Source of the DNA: Parasponia andersonii | Lineage: Eukaryota > Streptophyta > Magnoliopsida > Rosales > Cannabaceae | Assembly (NCBI GenBank): GCA_002914805.1 | Contig: JXTB01000017.1 | Location: 401,560 to 465,559, forward strand | DNA length: 64,000 nucleotides | Reading direction: 5' to 3' | In this document: positions 31,080 to 45,199 of the stretch, piece by piece | Layout of the letters: the number at the start of each line of letters is the position of its first letter | Numbering within the stretch: position 1 is the stretch's first letter | Position numbers and translations under genes: made by a program | The notes under the pieces: generated by a model | Seen by the model: only the letters and a program-made list of their open reading frames with translations | Database searches by the model: none | Told to the model about the DNA's origin: nothing

Positions 31080-33260
31080 GGGAAATTGACCTAGATAGTT
31101 TAAATTTAGACCAAATTGATTTTTTTAGTTCACTTTTTTAAACTGACATTTATAGTTCAAAATAATGACCTTTTTAGTTATTTTTGGAGAGAGAAAAAAT
31201 ATTCATTTTGAAACTACTCTCCTGCCATTTTATGCTTTTTGGGAGAGTATTTCTCTCTTCTTTCCTACTTTCTACCAAAATTTTCCTCCGAAATGTACGG
31301 TTGGTAGTCACAATTTTATGACTCAGGATCACCATGTGTTTTACATCATTACAAATATTATGAGATTATGTTACCATGATTTGTGACTCTAAGTCACAAA
31401 ATTTGTGTCAACCTTATAAAAGAAAAATAAGTATTCTTATTAACCAACAATGGCTTAGAAATATTTGTCTATCACAAATATAATTTTACAAAAAAGAAAA
31501 AACAACTCATGCTATTTGCTTTAGTAATGGTCATATATGTGATACCTGAAATATAGGCAAGAGAGAAAAAAGATGAGTGACGTCAAAAAATTCATGAGAT
31601 CATAAACTAACAAAAACAAACTTAAAAGTGTCATTTTCTTTAGTAATTGTCATATATATGATACTTGAAATATGAGCAAGAGAGAAAGAAGAAGAGTAGC
31701 CCCTGGAAAATTCATGAGATCATTTGAAAACTAACAAAAACAACCTTAAAGTGCCTCTAACTTGTAATTTCATATACCAAAATCCCATAGAAGCAACTTA
31801 TAAATGGAGTTAACTAGAAAACAAGGTTTAGATTGGATTTGACTCTCATTCTACCCATTGACATTACCAAGGTTGAAGAAGAAGAAGAATTTCGAGGTAG
31901 AGAGCATTGAAAATAATCCGTATATCTATACCTGTGGCAAGAAATTTAAATAAGAAGCAAAATAGAGTTGTAATTGATTGAGTAATACTTATATGAACTC
32001 AAATTAAGACGATGTATTGTTTATTATGGTTACAAACAGACATTTTTCCAAATCTGAAAAAAAAAAATTCGAAAATAATCACGAGTTTTTTGACACTATG
32101 TCACATATTGGTGACCCTATGTCACACAATTAGTGACAATGTGTTATAGTTAGCTATTATTAGTTGTGCATTTTATTGAATTTTTGGATTAGTGGAAAAT
32201 TTTTGGATAATCACAAAGCACAGATTTTTTACTCTAAGCCAATTTATGATCACCCAAAAAACTTCTACTCATCCAAAATCAAGTAAAAAGAAAAATTGAT
32301 AATAGTCAATTGTGACACATTGTCACTGATAGTGGAGCATAAAGGTCACAATATCAATTTGTAACTCAGAATTACAAAAATTGTGACTACTTTTGAACAA
32401 GATTTTTTTAGATCTAAAGAAAAAAAAAACTGTTTTTAACCATGGAAATCAATATACGACTGAATTTGAGTTTATATAAGTAAAAAGAAAAATTGACAAT
32501 AATCAATTGTGACACATTGTCACTAATAGTGTAACATAGGTTATAATATCAATACATTACTCAAAGTCACAAAAATTATGATTATTTTCGAATAAAATTT
32601 TTCTAGATCTGGAAAAAATTCGTTTTTAACCATAAAAATCAGGATACGAACTGAATTTGAGTTTATATAATTATTACCTCAACAATTGCAACCTCAATAT
32701 AACCTTTTATGAACGAATCAACAAATACCTAAAGTTTTCATGCAAAAAAGAAGAAGAAAGATTCAGAAAAATTCCATCTTCTTCTCCTTCCATTTTTTTC
32801 TTCTTTAACCATAGCGACGTCCTCAATTGTGACGACTGGGGAGGAGGAGATTCTAAATCAAAATCTTCATTTCTTTTTCTCTGTTTGGAAGTCCATTTAG
32901 TTCTAGCCATTTTTTTTTTATCGTTAACTGGAACAAAGATGTAATAATGAAAGGGTATTCCAATGATCCTTTTAATGGTAGTTTTTTCATTAGAAATAGG
33001 AGAAAGGTGAGAGAGTAGAGCTTGACAATTTCTATTCCACTTTTTCTCTGCGATGACGTGTCCTTTAGGATTTTTTATTATTTAAAAAAAAAAACAAAAA
33101 AAAAAAGAAAAGATGGAGGACTAAAGCTCTGATATGGGTTATTACATCATAGGGTATTTTAGACTTTTAATTTGTGTGTAATAGTATAATTGTCATTCTG
33201 AAAAAAGAGAACTAAAAAATTTAATTTGTGTCCAATTTAAACTATCTAGTTCAATTTCCC
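31080..33260. mobile_element. Mutator-like (MULE) non-autonomous element
   Basis: Element of 2181 bp. The left terminus begins GGGAAATTGACCTAGATAGT, and the reverse complement of the right terminus begins GGGAAATTGAACTAGATAGT; similarity continues for about 70 bases. It is flanked by TATTTCATT (31071-31079) and TATCTCATT (33261-33269), a 9-base target duplication with one change, which is diagnostic of the Mutator superfamily. The interior holds several repeats: a two-copy repeat of about 118 bases (about 31515-31760) and a two-copy repeat of about 197 bases (about 32281-32670, both with ATTGTGACACATTGTCAC). No transposase was recognised, so it would depend on another element. Confidence 0.8.
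32707..32910 (-). other. Small open frame inside the MULE, unknown
   Basis: A 67-codon minus-strand frame beginning MARTKWTSKQRKRNEDFD, then Ser/Pro-rich, then Lys-rich. It lies about 350 bases inside the right terminus. No domain is recognised. It could be a captured gene fragment, a remnant of a MULE-encoded protein, or chance; the Lys-rich middle reflects an A,G-rich stretch. Confidence 0.2.
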
Positions 33261-33470
33261 TATCTCATTTAGGAGATTTATAAGGCCAACGTTATTCGGG
33301 CTTCCAGCTAGATTCCAATTAGCGTAAAATGGCTTGACTAGAAATTGTTTCCCAATATTTTAATGCAAATGGTCAAAATTCACTCACCCACGAAATGGAC
33401 AACTGAAATTAGTTTGCGTTAAACTAAAATAACCGATTTTGAATCACCTAAAATTAGTACGATTGAAATA

Positions 33471-33571
33471 TTAATAAAAAAATATACATACTAAATTTTT
33501 ATTGACCAAATTAATATCTATGCATAGATAAAAAAAAATATTTAAAAAAAATATTTACAAGATTAGTATCT
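33471..33571 (+). mobile_element. MITE in a (TA)n tract, truncated copy D
   Basis: Matches the right half of the MITE at 718-956: AATAAAAAAATATAC, CTAAATTTTTATTG, ATCTATGCATAG and a diverged right end AGATTAGTATC, followed by TA-rich sequence. The left half is missing. Confidence 0.55.
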
Positions 33572-36500
33572 ATGTATATATATAATATACATAAAAGATG
33601 AGTCATGAAAACTTGTTGTATCGTGTTTCATTTTTATTCGTACCAAGTGGTGGAGTTACCTAGGGTCTTAGAGGAGGGCAATTACTCTCCCAGACTTGTT
33701 GGAAAAAAAAAAAACATTTTTATAAAAAAATTATTCTACATTCTTTTAATTTATAAAATTTCATGTTTACTTCGTCCTAAAAATTTGAGTTTTATCCTAT
33801 TAATAAAGCTAATTTTATAATTATAAATCACATTTTAAAAGTTTCTGTTAAATATTAAATAAAACTCATTACTCATCTTTTAAAGTGTGTGTTGTAGCTC
33901 ATAAATAAAATAATTAAAAATTGACTTGACATAATTTTATGTACATAGTATATAATATTTGTTAGCGAACAAATGACTTGGTCTAGATATATGTATGCAT
34001 CTGCATAATGTTTATTAATGAATTAGTACTCTGGACTTTGTGAAGATATGAGAATTATGAATGTAAGATTGTATGTAAAAAATTTAGAAGTATGTTTATA
34101 TCTAAACTAAGTGTTATAAAAAAAAAAGCTAAGAGCGCTTCTGTTTGATAATTTTAATTAAGCAACCAAGTACAAACTCGATTTTACATGTTACTATTGT
34201 AACTGTAGAGAGAGATTTTTTTTTCATAAACATTATGAAAAATCGATTATACAACCGAATGAGAAATCAATAGTAGAAAATCGATTATACAACCGAATGA
34301 GAAATCAATAGTAGAAGAACAATTTAGTTATTTATATTGAGAAAGAAATTTATGATAAAATTGATAATGAAGCTATTATATATTGATTTCAGACTATAAG
34401 ACATCGCCGAGAGTAATTAAAATACATTTATGAACTTATTTAAGAATAATACAAATTTTTAATTTTACTCTTTTAATGAAAATTTTTTAATTTTCTTGTG
34501 CTATTTCACGGTAAGATAATTTTTCCTTTATCCCCTTAATTAAATTTCTAGCTCCACTCCTGTTCATGCCACATTGCATAATATTCTGGGATGGAAAGAT
34601 GGATGTGTAGTGAGTAGTAACAGTAATATAGTGTTGCACGCCATCTTTGGAAAAGTTGTTTAGGGCAAGTTTGTTTTGAAAAATAATGCCTCCTTATTTG
34701 TGTAGATGTGACCTAGCTCATGATGGAGGCGAAATAGACATTATTACTTGCATATAGAGAATTATGACAGAAAGAAGTATCAAATTTCTAACGAATTTCA
34801 ATAATTTATTGGAATAAACTACGTAGATTCCACTTTAATAAAGAGCAGAGATAGATGACATGCATCACCATAACACCCGTCTTTTGTCATTCCTATCAAA
34901 TTTCCAAACTTGCAGCTAGTGAACAGGCTAATTAGTCTCACAAAAAATGGTCTAGATGCGAGTATTTCATTTTGTTTGTAATTAAAAAGGATAACATATT
35001 TTATTTATAAAAAGTATTTGTTTATTGTCGCAAAAGAAAAAGTATATACTGAGTAAACGAAAAGATAATATATATATATATTTATATATATATATATACA
35101 TAGGTGATAGCAATAATTAATGAGAATTCAATATAAGGTTGGTTATATTTGTTAAAATAAGACGAGTAATGTGAACATTTTCTTATTACGTGTTAACAAC
35201 ACAATTTCATTGTATTAGTTTACAAAAAAACGTGTGCAATATTTAGCTTCGTACATTGCGTTATCCTTAATAACACAAATACAGAGAGGAATATCAGTTA
35301 TGTCTCTGCATGTTGAATATGAGCATATGCTTTGATTATCTTATTGAAATAGATTACTATATATGTCTATAACACAAGGAATAAAAAAATAATTAGGAAA
35401 AAAGAAAACGAGAGAGAGGACCAAGGAGTTGAGATTGCCATATCGGTCAAACTTGTACTACCCTCTAGTTTTCCATTCTAATCCCAATTGATTGGCCTTT
35501 AAAAAAAAAAAAGAAAAAATTCCCCAAATAGAAAACCAATTTGATTGGGTTAATTTGATTATATGCACAAAAAATAAGTAAGCCAATACAATCGCATTAA
35601 CATGTTATTTGTTGATATACTCGTTTACTTAAGAATAGTTTACGATACTTTTCCGAACAGAATATCATTATCCATAATAGTTAATCAGTTTAAGGTCTGA
35701 AACCAAACGAGTCAATCATCTTGCAAACCATTAACTCCATATTTTACCATCATCTTAATTTATACATTTTGAGGGTTCGGGGCATATGACCCCTTTAACG
35801 TCAAAATTAAAAATTCGCAAAAGTTTGTACACCGACCTCTAAGAATAATCAAAGAGTTAGCAAAATAAATAATTAAAAACATCAAAGAGGATTTGTAAAT
35901 TAAAAATACTAGGTTTCAAGAAACACAATTATGGAAATTGTAAATGTTTATTTAACTGCAAGGATGGCAGGACTTGCAAGTTTTTTCTTTGAAAAAAGAA
36001 AAGAGTTACAAAGTTATATTTTTAATGGGGTTGAGGTATTCAAGTTTGCAACCTAGTAATAAAAGTTGATGTGTGATTACAACTAAACTACCCTTGACCG
36101 TGAAAGAGTTGCTAATTTTTCTTATTTAAAAAAAGTTTATTTTTCTTTAATAATATAGAATTCTCCTCGTGTAAGTTTATTAATTACAACTAAACTACCC
36201 TTGTGACCATGAAAGAGTTGCAAATTTTTCTTATTTAAAAAAATTATTTTTCTTTAATAATAAAGAATTCTCCTCATATAATTTTATTCTCCTCACGTAA
36301 TTCTATCTGTTCGCTATTGTTTTTCATTTTTTTTCAATACTGTCATTATCCAAATTGTCACATCTATCTCTTCTGCTGTAAAACCTATGACTATAATCCA
36401 AAAAAAAAAAAAAATCCGTCTATAATTTCTATGAATGACATTAATACGTAGTTCTAAAACCTATATGTTACAACACTTTACTGCATATTTACTATTTTAC

Positions 36501-36800
36501 CACATCAGACTCGTAATATATATATATTAAAACAAAAGATTATGTCATTTAAACTTGTTCTATTATTTGATTATTCTAGGCAATCTACTATGCTGAAAGT
36601 TGATCCAATAAGCCAAGCTTCTTTTTTTTTTTTCCTTTTTTAATACATAAAATTTCTCAAAGTAAGTATTCTGTTTAGTTGAAAATAAAAAGTGTTCAAA
36701 AGGAAAATATCATATTAATTTGTCTTTCACAAATGTTTGGTGAAAGCAACAAGTAAACATGCCTTGAATTTTGATCCAATTTCCTCTTTCCTGCTTCGGT
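33572..36800. other. Intergenic with short tandem duplications
   Basis: No gene recognised. A perfect two-copy 38-base repeat containing ATCGATTATACAACCGAATG lies at about 34239-34314. A two-copy repeat of about 107 bases (AACTAAACTACCCTTG, GAAAGAGTTGC) lies at about 36075-36290. A TA-rich microsatellite is at 35071-35098. Confidence 0.6.
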
Positions 36801-36807
36801 CTTCTAA

Positions 36808-38115
36808 GCGGATATTAGTGGTATCAAAATGGGCCGATACTAATAAGCTAGTACGGAAATTAGTGGTATCAAAATGGGCCGATACTAATGAACTAGTACG
36901 GATATGATATGATTATAAGCCGGCATGATACGATTAGTAATCGTACTTGGCATAGTACGACATGATTAATAACTCTACTCTAGTTGGCATGGTATGATAA
37001 GTAAATGTGATTAGGTTAGAACGACATGCACGAATAAAAGGCACGACAAGCATGATTAAAAAAAATAATTAGTTTGTAAAAATATATACTTATTTTAAAT
37101 TTATTTTTGGGCATAATTTTAATACAATAATTTAAAAAAAGAAATTAAAATATTTTCTAAGTACAAATAATATATATTATAAATATTATGTCAATTTTTA
37201 AACTTTTTTAAAGTAAAAAAGTTCCAAAATTTAATAAGTTTGAGTTAAAAAGCTTAAAAATTTTAAAAATCTAAGGCAAAACTCACATCTAATAAAAATC
37301 CTTAAAACTTTAAGAAAGAAAAATGCAATTTAGATGTGTGTCAATCATAATTTTAAAGTTATATATTTTGATAAAAGTTGAGTAGGCACCAATTTATTGG
37401 ACTATACTTTAACAATAGAAATTTAAATTAATTATTATTACTCATGTACACTCTAATATTTCAATTTATTTTTTTTATATAAAAATTATCTCAATTTTCA
37501 AATAATTTCTTTCTATTACATAATAATTAACAATTCATAATTCATAATTACTTAAAAGAAAATATGTCTAATAATATTAAAATAACCAAATTTGAAAAAA
37601 AAAATCAATAATGAGAACGATTACGAACAAGAACAATAAAAGTTTGAAAATAGAAATAATTAGGCTTGAAATCATATATGATATATAAATGGGCAATGTT
37701 CACAATAATAACATGATAAAAAACAAATACGATTAGGTATGGAAATTTCAAAGTACCTAAAACGGTTGCAATTAGTACGAAAATAATATATAATATTGGA
37801 AACGGGTACAATTAGGTACAAAAAATAGCTCAATACCGAAAACAAACACAATTAGGTACAGTAATAATATAATATCGAAAACGAGAATAATTAGGTACGA
37901 AAATAGACAAATACGATAATGCATGTTAACAACACGATTACAGTACAAATTTAGGCACATGCATAGTACAGGCACAAGCACATAATGGACCAGGCACGAC
38001 ACGTCATGATTAGTAACCTTGCTTAGATCAGTACAATACAGTTACTAACCATGCCCAGACCGGCACAACACAATGCACAAATATGCCGAAACTGAACGTG
38101 CATGAGCCAGCATGG
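36808..38115. repeat. Complex dispersed repeat with internal tandem arrays
   Basis: It starts with two copies of about 52 bases carrying ATCAAAATGGGCCGATACTA (36808-36903). It continues through GATACGATTAGTAATCGT and a degenerate array of about 40-base units anchored on AATTAGGTAC near 37770, 37810, 37850 and 37889. It ends with CGGCACAACAC and GAGCCAGCATGG. The GC-richer ends and CACGA words suggest a degenerate transposable element; boundaries and class are not settled. Confidence 0.45.
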
Positions 38116-38244
38116 CTACTCTAATATTCTTCCCATGATTGCACTAATCCTCCCATTAACCATGAAGAGGTGCACTTTGTAATTAATTTTACAACTCTTG
38201 GTTTTGATTAAGGAATAATTTATGCTATAAGTGGTGCTTGGTAA

Positions 38245-38735
38245 ATAGGGCTGACAAATCATATTATTGTATCGTGAACACGATAGGATAACATCTTAAC
38301 CTAAATATAACACGATTAATAAATATGACAAAATTTTAAACTCGAATACGACATGATTAATATACGTGTAACACAACAGACACATGTAATCCATTTAATA
38401 AATGTGTCATGTATCATATTGTGACTTATTTGATACAATTATTCAAAATTGATACAATTACTCAAATTTAACATGATTATACACTAATTTTTCTAACTAA
38501 ACACATATAATTAGATTTATAATTAATTAAAATCACATTTAAATATTAAAATATTAATAAATATGCCATATTTGTGTCGTGTTTACATGACACAAAAACG
38601 ACTTGTTTAATTAAACGTGTTACATAGATCATTTTAGGGCTAAGTATATTAACCCGAAATCTACTTATTTATTATTCGTATCACACATGTCAAACCGAAA
38701 TTAACGTGGAAATTAAATGGATCATTTAAACCCCT
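38245..38735. repeat. Dispersed AT-rich repeat, copy 2
   Basis: Homologous in the same orientation to 3225-3660. This copy is better preserved: it starts GGGCTGACAAATCATATTAT and contains TATTTGTGTCGTGTTTACAT, CAAAAACGACTTG, and a right part with AACCCGAAATCTACTT and CACATGTCAAACCG. The CGTGTCGTGTT and AACCCG words are common in a widespread plant repeat type. It is non-coding. Confidence 0.6.
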
Positions 38736-38739
38736 TTAT

Positions 38740-40492
38740 TTCATGTTGTTTTTATATTTGATATCCTGAAATAGCTTTTATGTTTTTTTTTTTGGTAAAC
38801 GAAATAGCTTTTATTTTTGGGATCCTTATTATTCAGCTTAACAATTCATTTACCATTAAGTGAAACGGTACGTCTAGCGCTCTCTTATCGTTTTATCATT
38901 CTTTTGTCAAGTATGACTCAGATTTACCGAAACTTTTTCTAAGTATCATGAGTTGGGAGAAATATAAAAGACCAACTTAAAATACTTGTTTTGAGCAAGA
39001 GTTTTTGGTATGATTGAGCCCTAAGTTTTTTCGCAAATTGGTAATTTGGCTCATGAGAAAATAAATTTGGCAATTAAGTCTTTATATTTAGAAAAACATT
39101 GTAATTTGCCCCAAATCAATAGGGGAAAAAAAAAGATTGTTCACAGAATTGGTCACTTAATAGAAATATGCCTTATTTTATGAGGGCGATTTTGGTAATC
39201 CAAGTAACTAATAAAGGAAGTGGGTTACAAGGTATCGTGAAATTGGAGGAGCTCAAGTGATTTCAATTTGGGTGTTAGAGCTCATAAGAGTGAGAATTCT
39301 TATACTCTTTGGCTAGATCATGGCTCATTTGAGATGGCGATACTTTGTCCTGAAGGAGACAGAAAACCAAACTACAGTAAGAATATTAACTTTTCTGCAC
39401 TAATTATCTTCATTCGTTTTTTTGAATTTTGGATATTAATTTTGTGTGGGATGACCGAGAAAGAGAAAATCGAAGCCCTATAGTTTGCTAGAGAATTGTC
39501 CCACCCACATAATGTAGCACATAATCCCAGCAAAATGCATGAAATAATCACCAAAAGTCAAACAAAAATTAACATTTAACAAGACTAATCTGCTATTCCT
39601 CACAACAATTGAAGTGTCGACCTGGGTTCCTATCCATCCACGATGTTCTCCTTATGCTTTCCTTCCCACAGTAGCACATTATTGATTTTTCGTGCTCCAC
39701 TTTTTCTAATTTCTACAATTATTATGAACCCTAAGCCCAAACTAAGTGACCAAAGTGCTAATTCCTAAAAACTCTTGCCAATTATGCCCAAAAAACCCTT
39801 TCAGCAATTTTTGAAAGATTCTAAACTTGGATGTTTTTGTAAAGTAAAGAAGCATTCAAATAAATATTTTGGGTGGTTTCTGGTGATAAATTTTTTACAA
39901 AATTTAATAATAGGTACGGAACAAATTTTTAAAAGATGTGTTTGGTAACTTCCTTTTTTTAATTATTTTTTAAAAAGGAAATTATTACCAAAACTTAAAA
40001 AAGAAAACACAATGAAAAGTAATTATGAAAAATAAAATAGACCTTTTTGAAAGTGACTAGTGGTAAAAGGCCTATGTTTTAGTGTTCTTTACAAAATAGT
40101 CTTTTATGCATGGTTTGAGCATGTTTGGAGTGTGGTCGAGCATTATCAAAAAAAAAAAAATTACTATGTAAAGAAATTAAAAGATAGACATTTTCCTAAA
40201 ATTCATTTTTAGAATGGTCTATTTTTATTAGCAAACAAGCATTAAAATTATAACTTGCAAAATATCTCTTTCTTTGCCATCAATTTGTTTCTTATTTCTC
40301 TTATTTCTTCTTTCAAAAGTGGGAGAATAGTGAATACAAACTAAAAATCCTCTAGTCCTCTACCTTGAGAGAAAATATAATACCATTGGTCATGCATCCA
40401 ATTACTGCTTAACTAGCACTTCTGAAAACAATAAACATATTTATATAAATATATATATATAAACAAAATAGTTATGTATATACCTGTACACA

Positions 40493-40532
<40 letters not shown>

Positions 40533-40770
40533 CTTATATACCTAAAATAGATATATGCATCTGTAATCGGATACGTACACAGAGATAGTTGTTGAAAGCT
40601 GGCTTTCCTCTTTAGTATATCTCTGACCTTTTAGAGATTCTACTACACAAGAGATGTAAGATTTTCTTTTCTCCAAATCATGCCTTTTGAGCAAAGGTAG
40701 TTATCATAAATTTAGGCCTGCGTATGCATACTATTTATTTATTTTATTTTTTTATTTAGATGTGATTTAA
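38740..40770. other. Intergenic, microsatellite at right
   Basis: No gene recognised. A long TA microsatellite lies at 40495-40530. The short open frames near 39268-39554 have no recognisable similarity. Confidence 0.6.
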
Positions 40771-40786
40771 GATTTGAAGCTTAAGA

Positions 40787-40981
40787 TAACTAAGTGAGTT
40801 AGCTTAAGTAATAAAAGTACTCATTTTTTAAGATCTCAGTCTTAAATTCGAGTCACACTAAGAGTAAGTGTGAAAGCCTATTACCGGGTGGAGCAGAGAT
40901 TGAATAGTAATAGGTATTTTTCTTTAATTTGTAATAAATAAAGGTCATTAGTTACTCTCATTTTTTTTAGGAAAAAAAAAG
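40787..40981 (+). mobile_element. tRNA-derived SINE, copy 2
   Basis: Diverged copy of the SINE at 281-479: A-box region AGTTAGCTTAAGTAA, B-box-like AATTCGAGTC near 40845-40854, then GTGTGAAA-type body, TTTCTTTAATTTGTAATAA, GGTCATTAGTTA and a T-run/A-run tail. It is flanked by TTTGAAGCTTAAGA (40773-40786) and TTTGAAGCTCAAGA (40982-40995), a 14-base target duplication with one change. Confidence 0.8.
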
Positions 40982-41625
40982 TTTGAAGCTCAAGAGTTTC
41001 GAATACGAGGACTTAATGCCTGTGAATATCAATTTTTGCGGAAAAATCTGTCACTGTATCTTTCAAAGGAGTAAGCATGGATAGTGGAAGGTGTTGAGAA
41101 AGGATTAAAATATATTTGCTTAAAATCACCAATTTATAAAGTCGGATACATTGACATTAATTAGTTCAAGGATTTATTGATGGCAACTTTGATATGAACT
41201 TTAACTAAGATTTTTTCAGAATTAGTGCTAGGTTTATGTAGTTGAAATCTTTCCTTTCCACAGAATCTGTAATCATTATAATTTTTACTTTTTTATAACA
41301 TTTTTTTTTTCATCTCAAAAAAGAAATAAAAGCAAAAAAAAAGGATAAATGTTATTTGAAACATAACCACATGGTATGTAAATATATTATAGAGCCTTAA
41401 AATTTATATAACCTTAAATGATTTTTTTTCTTTTTAAGTTTCATAACCTTTTGAAGCTAGTATTTAGTTTAATTACATTCTCTTTAATGAAATTTTCGTA
41501 TTCAGATGCCCTTCTTCTAGAAACTTCAGAACTATCTCATTTTTTTAAAAATGAAGATTTGATTTTTGACTAGTTAAATGCTATTTAGAGTTTGTTTCAT
41601 ATTGTTTAATCAAATTAAAATACCT

Positions 41626-41816
41626 CACAGAGTGGGTTAGCTTAAGTAGTAAGAACTTCACTGTCTAGGATCTCGGTCTTAGGTTCGAGTCATATTAGGA
41701 ATAGGCGTGAAACCTATTATTCCTAATCGGATAGAATGAGAATTAGGTAGTAATAAGTATTTTTCTTTAATTTGTAATACGTGGAAGTTAGTTAAGTTCC
41801 ATTTTTTTAAAAAAAA
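41626..41816 (+). mobile_element. tRNA-derived SINE, copy 3
   Basis: Same family: TTAGCTTAAGTAGTAAGA (A box region), GGTTCGAGTC near 41682-41691 (B box), TAGGCGTGAAACCTATTA, then TTTCTTTAATTTGTAATA and a T-run/A-run tail. It is flanked by AATCAAATTAAAATACCT (41608-41625) and AATCAAATTAAATACCT (from about 41817), a target duplication of about 17 bases with a one-base length difference in an A-run. Confidence 0.8.
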
Positions 41817-41839
41817 AATCAAATTAAATACCTGAACGA

Positions 41840-44400
41840 CGATTTCAAACCTAAAATCACTATTTTCAGATTTAAAAATCATAATTCAACATAAATCTCT
41901 GTCGAAATCGACGTGATCAAGTCGAGTTTGATAGAGGTATTTTAAACTTTTGCGAGTCATGTCAGCAAAATGATTTTTTTAAAAAAAAATATAGGATGTT
42001 ATTTTATTTTTTTTTTTAAAAAAAAAGAAGTCAGAAGGTCTTTAAACATTAATGTACACGGGAACATCCATGAATAATTTAGGTCTAAATTCATACGTAT
42101 GCACATACAATTATTGATTCATTAAGGCATAATTATTATTGACAGGGCTTTCAAAAAAAATTATAATTGACAGAATTCTCTTTCAAAAAATAATTCACAG
42201 AATTTTTTGTTTATAGCTAATATTAATTACTTGACGTTATTTATTTATTCATCTATTTGTTGCGTCGATGGCTAATGTATATGTTTCTCTCTGTACAAAA
42301 CAAGCAGGCGGCTTAATTTGTCGCGGGAAATTGGTAGTTTTGCATTTTTGTATTTTAGATCATATTAATAATTCACATTGTACACAAATTTGACGAAAAT
42401 CGGATAATTTATTGAATATTTACTATAAATTTTTATTTTTTTAATTTTATTTTCAAATTTTTTTTAATATAAACTTAATACATAAATTAATCTAACTAGA
42501 ATTCGAACTGCTTCCACTCACACATTTACACATATATACAATGCAGACATACTCCCAAAAATCCTAAATTAATTGAGACTACGGAGTTTTATTTTGTTGA
42601 ATCATATAACTCATTCTCCTTGAAGCCAATAATAGTCTCGAGTTTTCTTTTATAACAATTAACACTTTGATGATTTGTACTTAAAAGCATAAATATCACG
42701 TAACATAATTAAATAATTTAATTATTTCACAAATAGGAATGGAAACACTATCAAACAATTATTGTAGTGATGATTTGAACTTATTTCCGACTTTTAACAA
42801 TTTCATTTAAACTTCGATGACGAGACAGCATAAACGTCTCTAAGATAAAAAAGAATCTTAACATGTAAAGTTTCAACTAAAATAATTTTGTAATTATTTT
42901 TTTAGGAAATAATTTTATAGTTAAAAATATGGTAAACTTTCTTTTTTGAGGGACTAATTATTAAAGTCATCGTATGTGTAATTAACAACAATAACAAACG
43001 TTCAACGATTAAATATATGCCTACTATATAAATAAGCTGGTTATTCCTCCTAGTCCTCAGTAAGAAATAATATTTCGGTTGGTTGTTTATTTTTTTCTGT
43101 AAAGAATATTTGGAAAATGATCTTTGTAGTAAAAACTTGTGATTTTATTGTTATTAACGACTAAAATGAAATTTATCTTCCTATTCGAAAGTAAAAAATT
43201 CATCTCCTTTCAAAAATAAAAATAAAAAGAAAATAAAAAACTCTTCTGCAATATTTGTTTCCAACTTCAAGAAGTAAATAAATAAAGAATTGTCGCAAAA
43301 TTTTACCTTGACTATTAATCATAAGTGATGATAATAGTAATGACACAATACAAAAGGACTAGGCGCATTAGTGCACGGTGCATGAATAAAAATGGGTCAT
43401 GTGTGTTATAAGTTATAACTTCAAATCAGGCATATGCTATTTAAGATCAGTTTCATTATTGTAATTAAGCTAGCGTCCCAGATTTGTTTTATATATATAT
43501 ATATATATTGAAAACTTTCCCGACTTCTTTCTTATTGTAGTAGTATTACTTGAATAAAATGAACTAATAAACTCCTAATAACTAGAGAACTGTAATAGCA
43601 TTGTTATTAATAAAATTACCTATATTGGGATCTCTGTTGCCCTTCCCAAAAAAATTAATGATAATAATAAAGAAATCTAATACAAGATTGAACTTAAATT
43701 TTTGATGGGGAGGAATCTAAAAGAGAATAAGAAGAGAATTGGAACCAATCTTCTAGCCAGATCCATAGCCAAAACAAGAAGATGTACATCCGAATGCTCA
43801 TAGAGCTACCTGTATTAATGTTCAATATTCAAAGCCACATAACAATTCCACATTTGTTTTTAAAGGGACTAACAACTCCAATTCTAAAAGATAAAAGAAA
43901 GAAAAGAAAGGAAAACGAGGTCGTTTAGAATAACAACCTTAGAAAAGTAAATGACATACGACAACAAGCAAATAACTAGTAAAATAAACGACAATTTGAA
44001 GACCAAATGACAGCCCCTTTGGTTGTAACTTTGGGCTCCTGCATTACTTTTTTTAACCCATAACTAAATCTAATTAGAATTGCAAGATTAAATTCGAAGA
44101 TTACACAGGTAAAAATCGCAAATAATATTCATTACTGATCTGTTATCTCATATTTGACATCCTTTTTTGGTTGGCACAATATATAAAAAAAAATATTAAA
44201 AAAATCAATACATATGCTTAACTCATTCATTATTTATTTTCTCTTAAGCAAAAATGCTATCTTAGTGTAACAAAACATGTGATACATTTCTCCAAATACG
44301 GGTAAAAAAAAAATAGTATCAATCTATTAAAAGTAAAATGTAGGCATAGATGTATATAATGCCTTAAAAATAGGTATTTGTCTAATTTTCGTTTATATTT
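41840..44400. other. Intergenic, no gene recognised
   Basis: AT-rich sequence with homopolymer runs and a TA microsatellite at about 43492-43509. No coding similarity, RNA gene or defined transposon was seen. Confidence 0.55.
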
Positions 44401-44404
44401 TGTG

Positions 44405-44815
44405 CTATTTACAAAATTCCAGGCCCAAGATACCAAACATTGAAAAATTCCGGATGGACTCATTTTTTTGATTGATTTAGAAAAATATCACTTTTTAAAA
44501 GTATTATTATAAAAATAAATTTTTTAAAAAATATTTAGCAAAATACAATTTTTCTTTAAATTTAGCATTTTTCAATAGTTAACTAGTTAGATTATTTAGA
44601 ATAACCAATCCAGTTACTTGAAGTAACTGTTCAAGTTATCTCAGTAAGTCGACAAGTTATCTTAAGCATCTCATAAATCAATAAAAAGTGATATTGTTCT
44701 AAATACTTTTAAAAATAGTATAATTAAATCCGGAATTTTCAGAACAATTTCAAATTCTGGAATTTTTCAATTTTTCTGAAAAAATACCTTAAAAAATCAA
44801 ATTTCCTCTTATATT
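44405..44815 (-). mobile_element. Foldback-type repeat, copy 2
   Basis: Reverse-complement copy of the element at 5820-6247. It carries CAAAATTCCAGGCCCAAGAT at one end, the central GTTAC/GTAAC palindromes (about 44595-44655: CCAGTTACTTGAAGTAACTG) and TCAAATTTCCTCTTAT at the other. Moderate divergence and small indels separate the copies. It is non-coding. Confidence 0.6.
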
Positions 44816-45199
44816 TTAGCTTGTACAATTTAACGCATAGCATAATAAATTAATAGTGCCCTTGATCGAGACCCAAAATAAAAACCTAGACTACATTTGT
44901 ATAGAGCAAGATACAATTATTAGTCGTAATATGTCCTAATAATAATGTTTATAATATATAATCGTATTGTACCGCTGGGTTCTCCTTAGAAGCTGAGTTC
45001 TTAGCACTTTAGTTGGTTTTGGAATTTTACCGGAATCTGAATTGGGTGATGGCCGATTTATAAAACTTAATCCAAATATTGTTACCAAACGGTTTCCATA
45101 ACATAGTTTCCGATCACTAGTCCCAGATTTATTGGTTTGAGAATAATGATTTAGAAACACAAAAAACAGAACACCAACCAAACGGGCGCTCAAGGGTCT

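Noticed and set aside
32707..32910. MARTK start resembling histone H3
   Set aside because: Only the first five residues agree, and the rest is unrelated. The similarity is chance.
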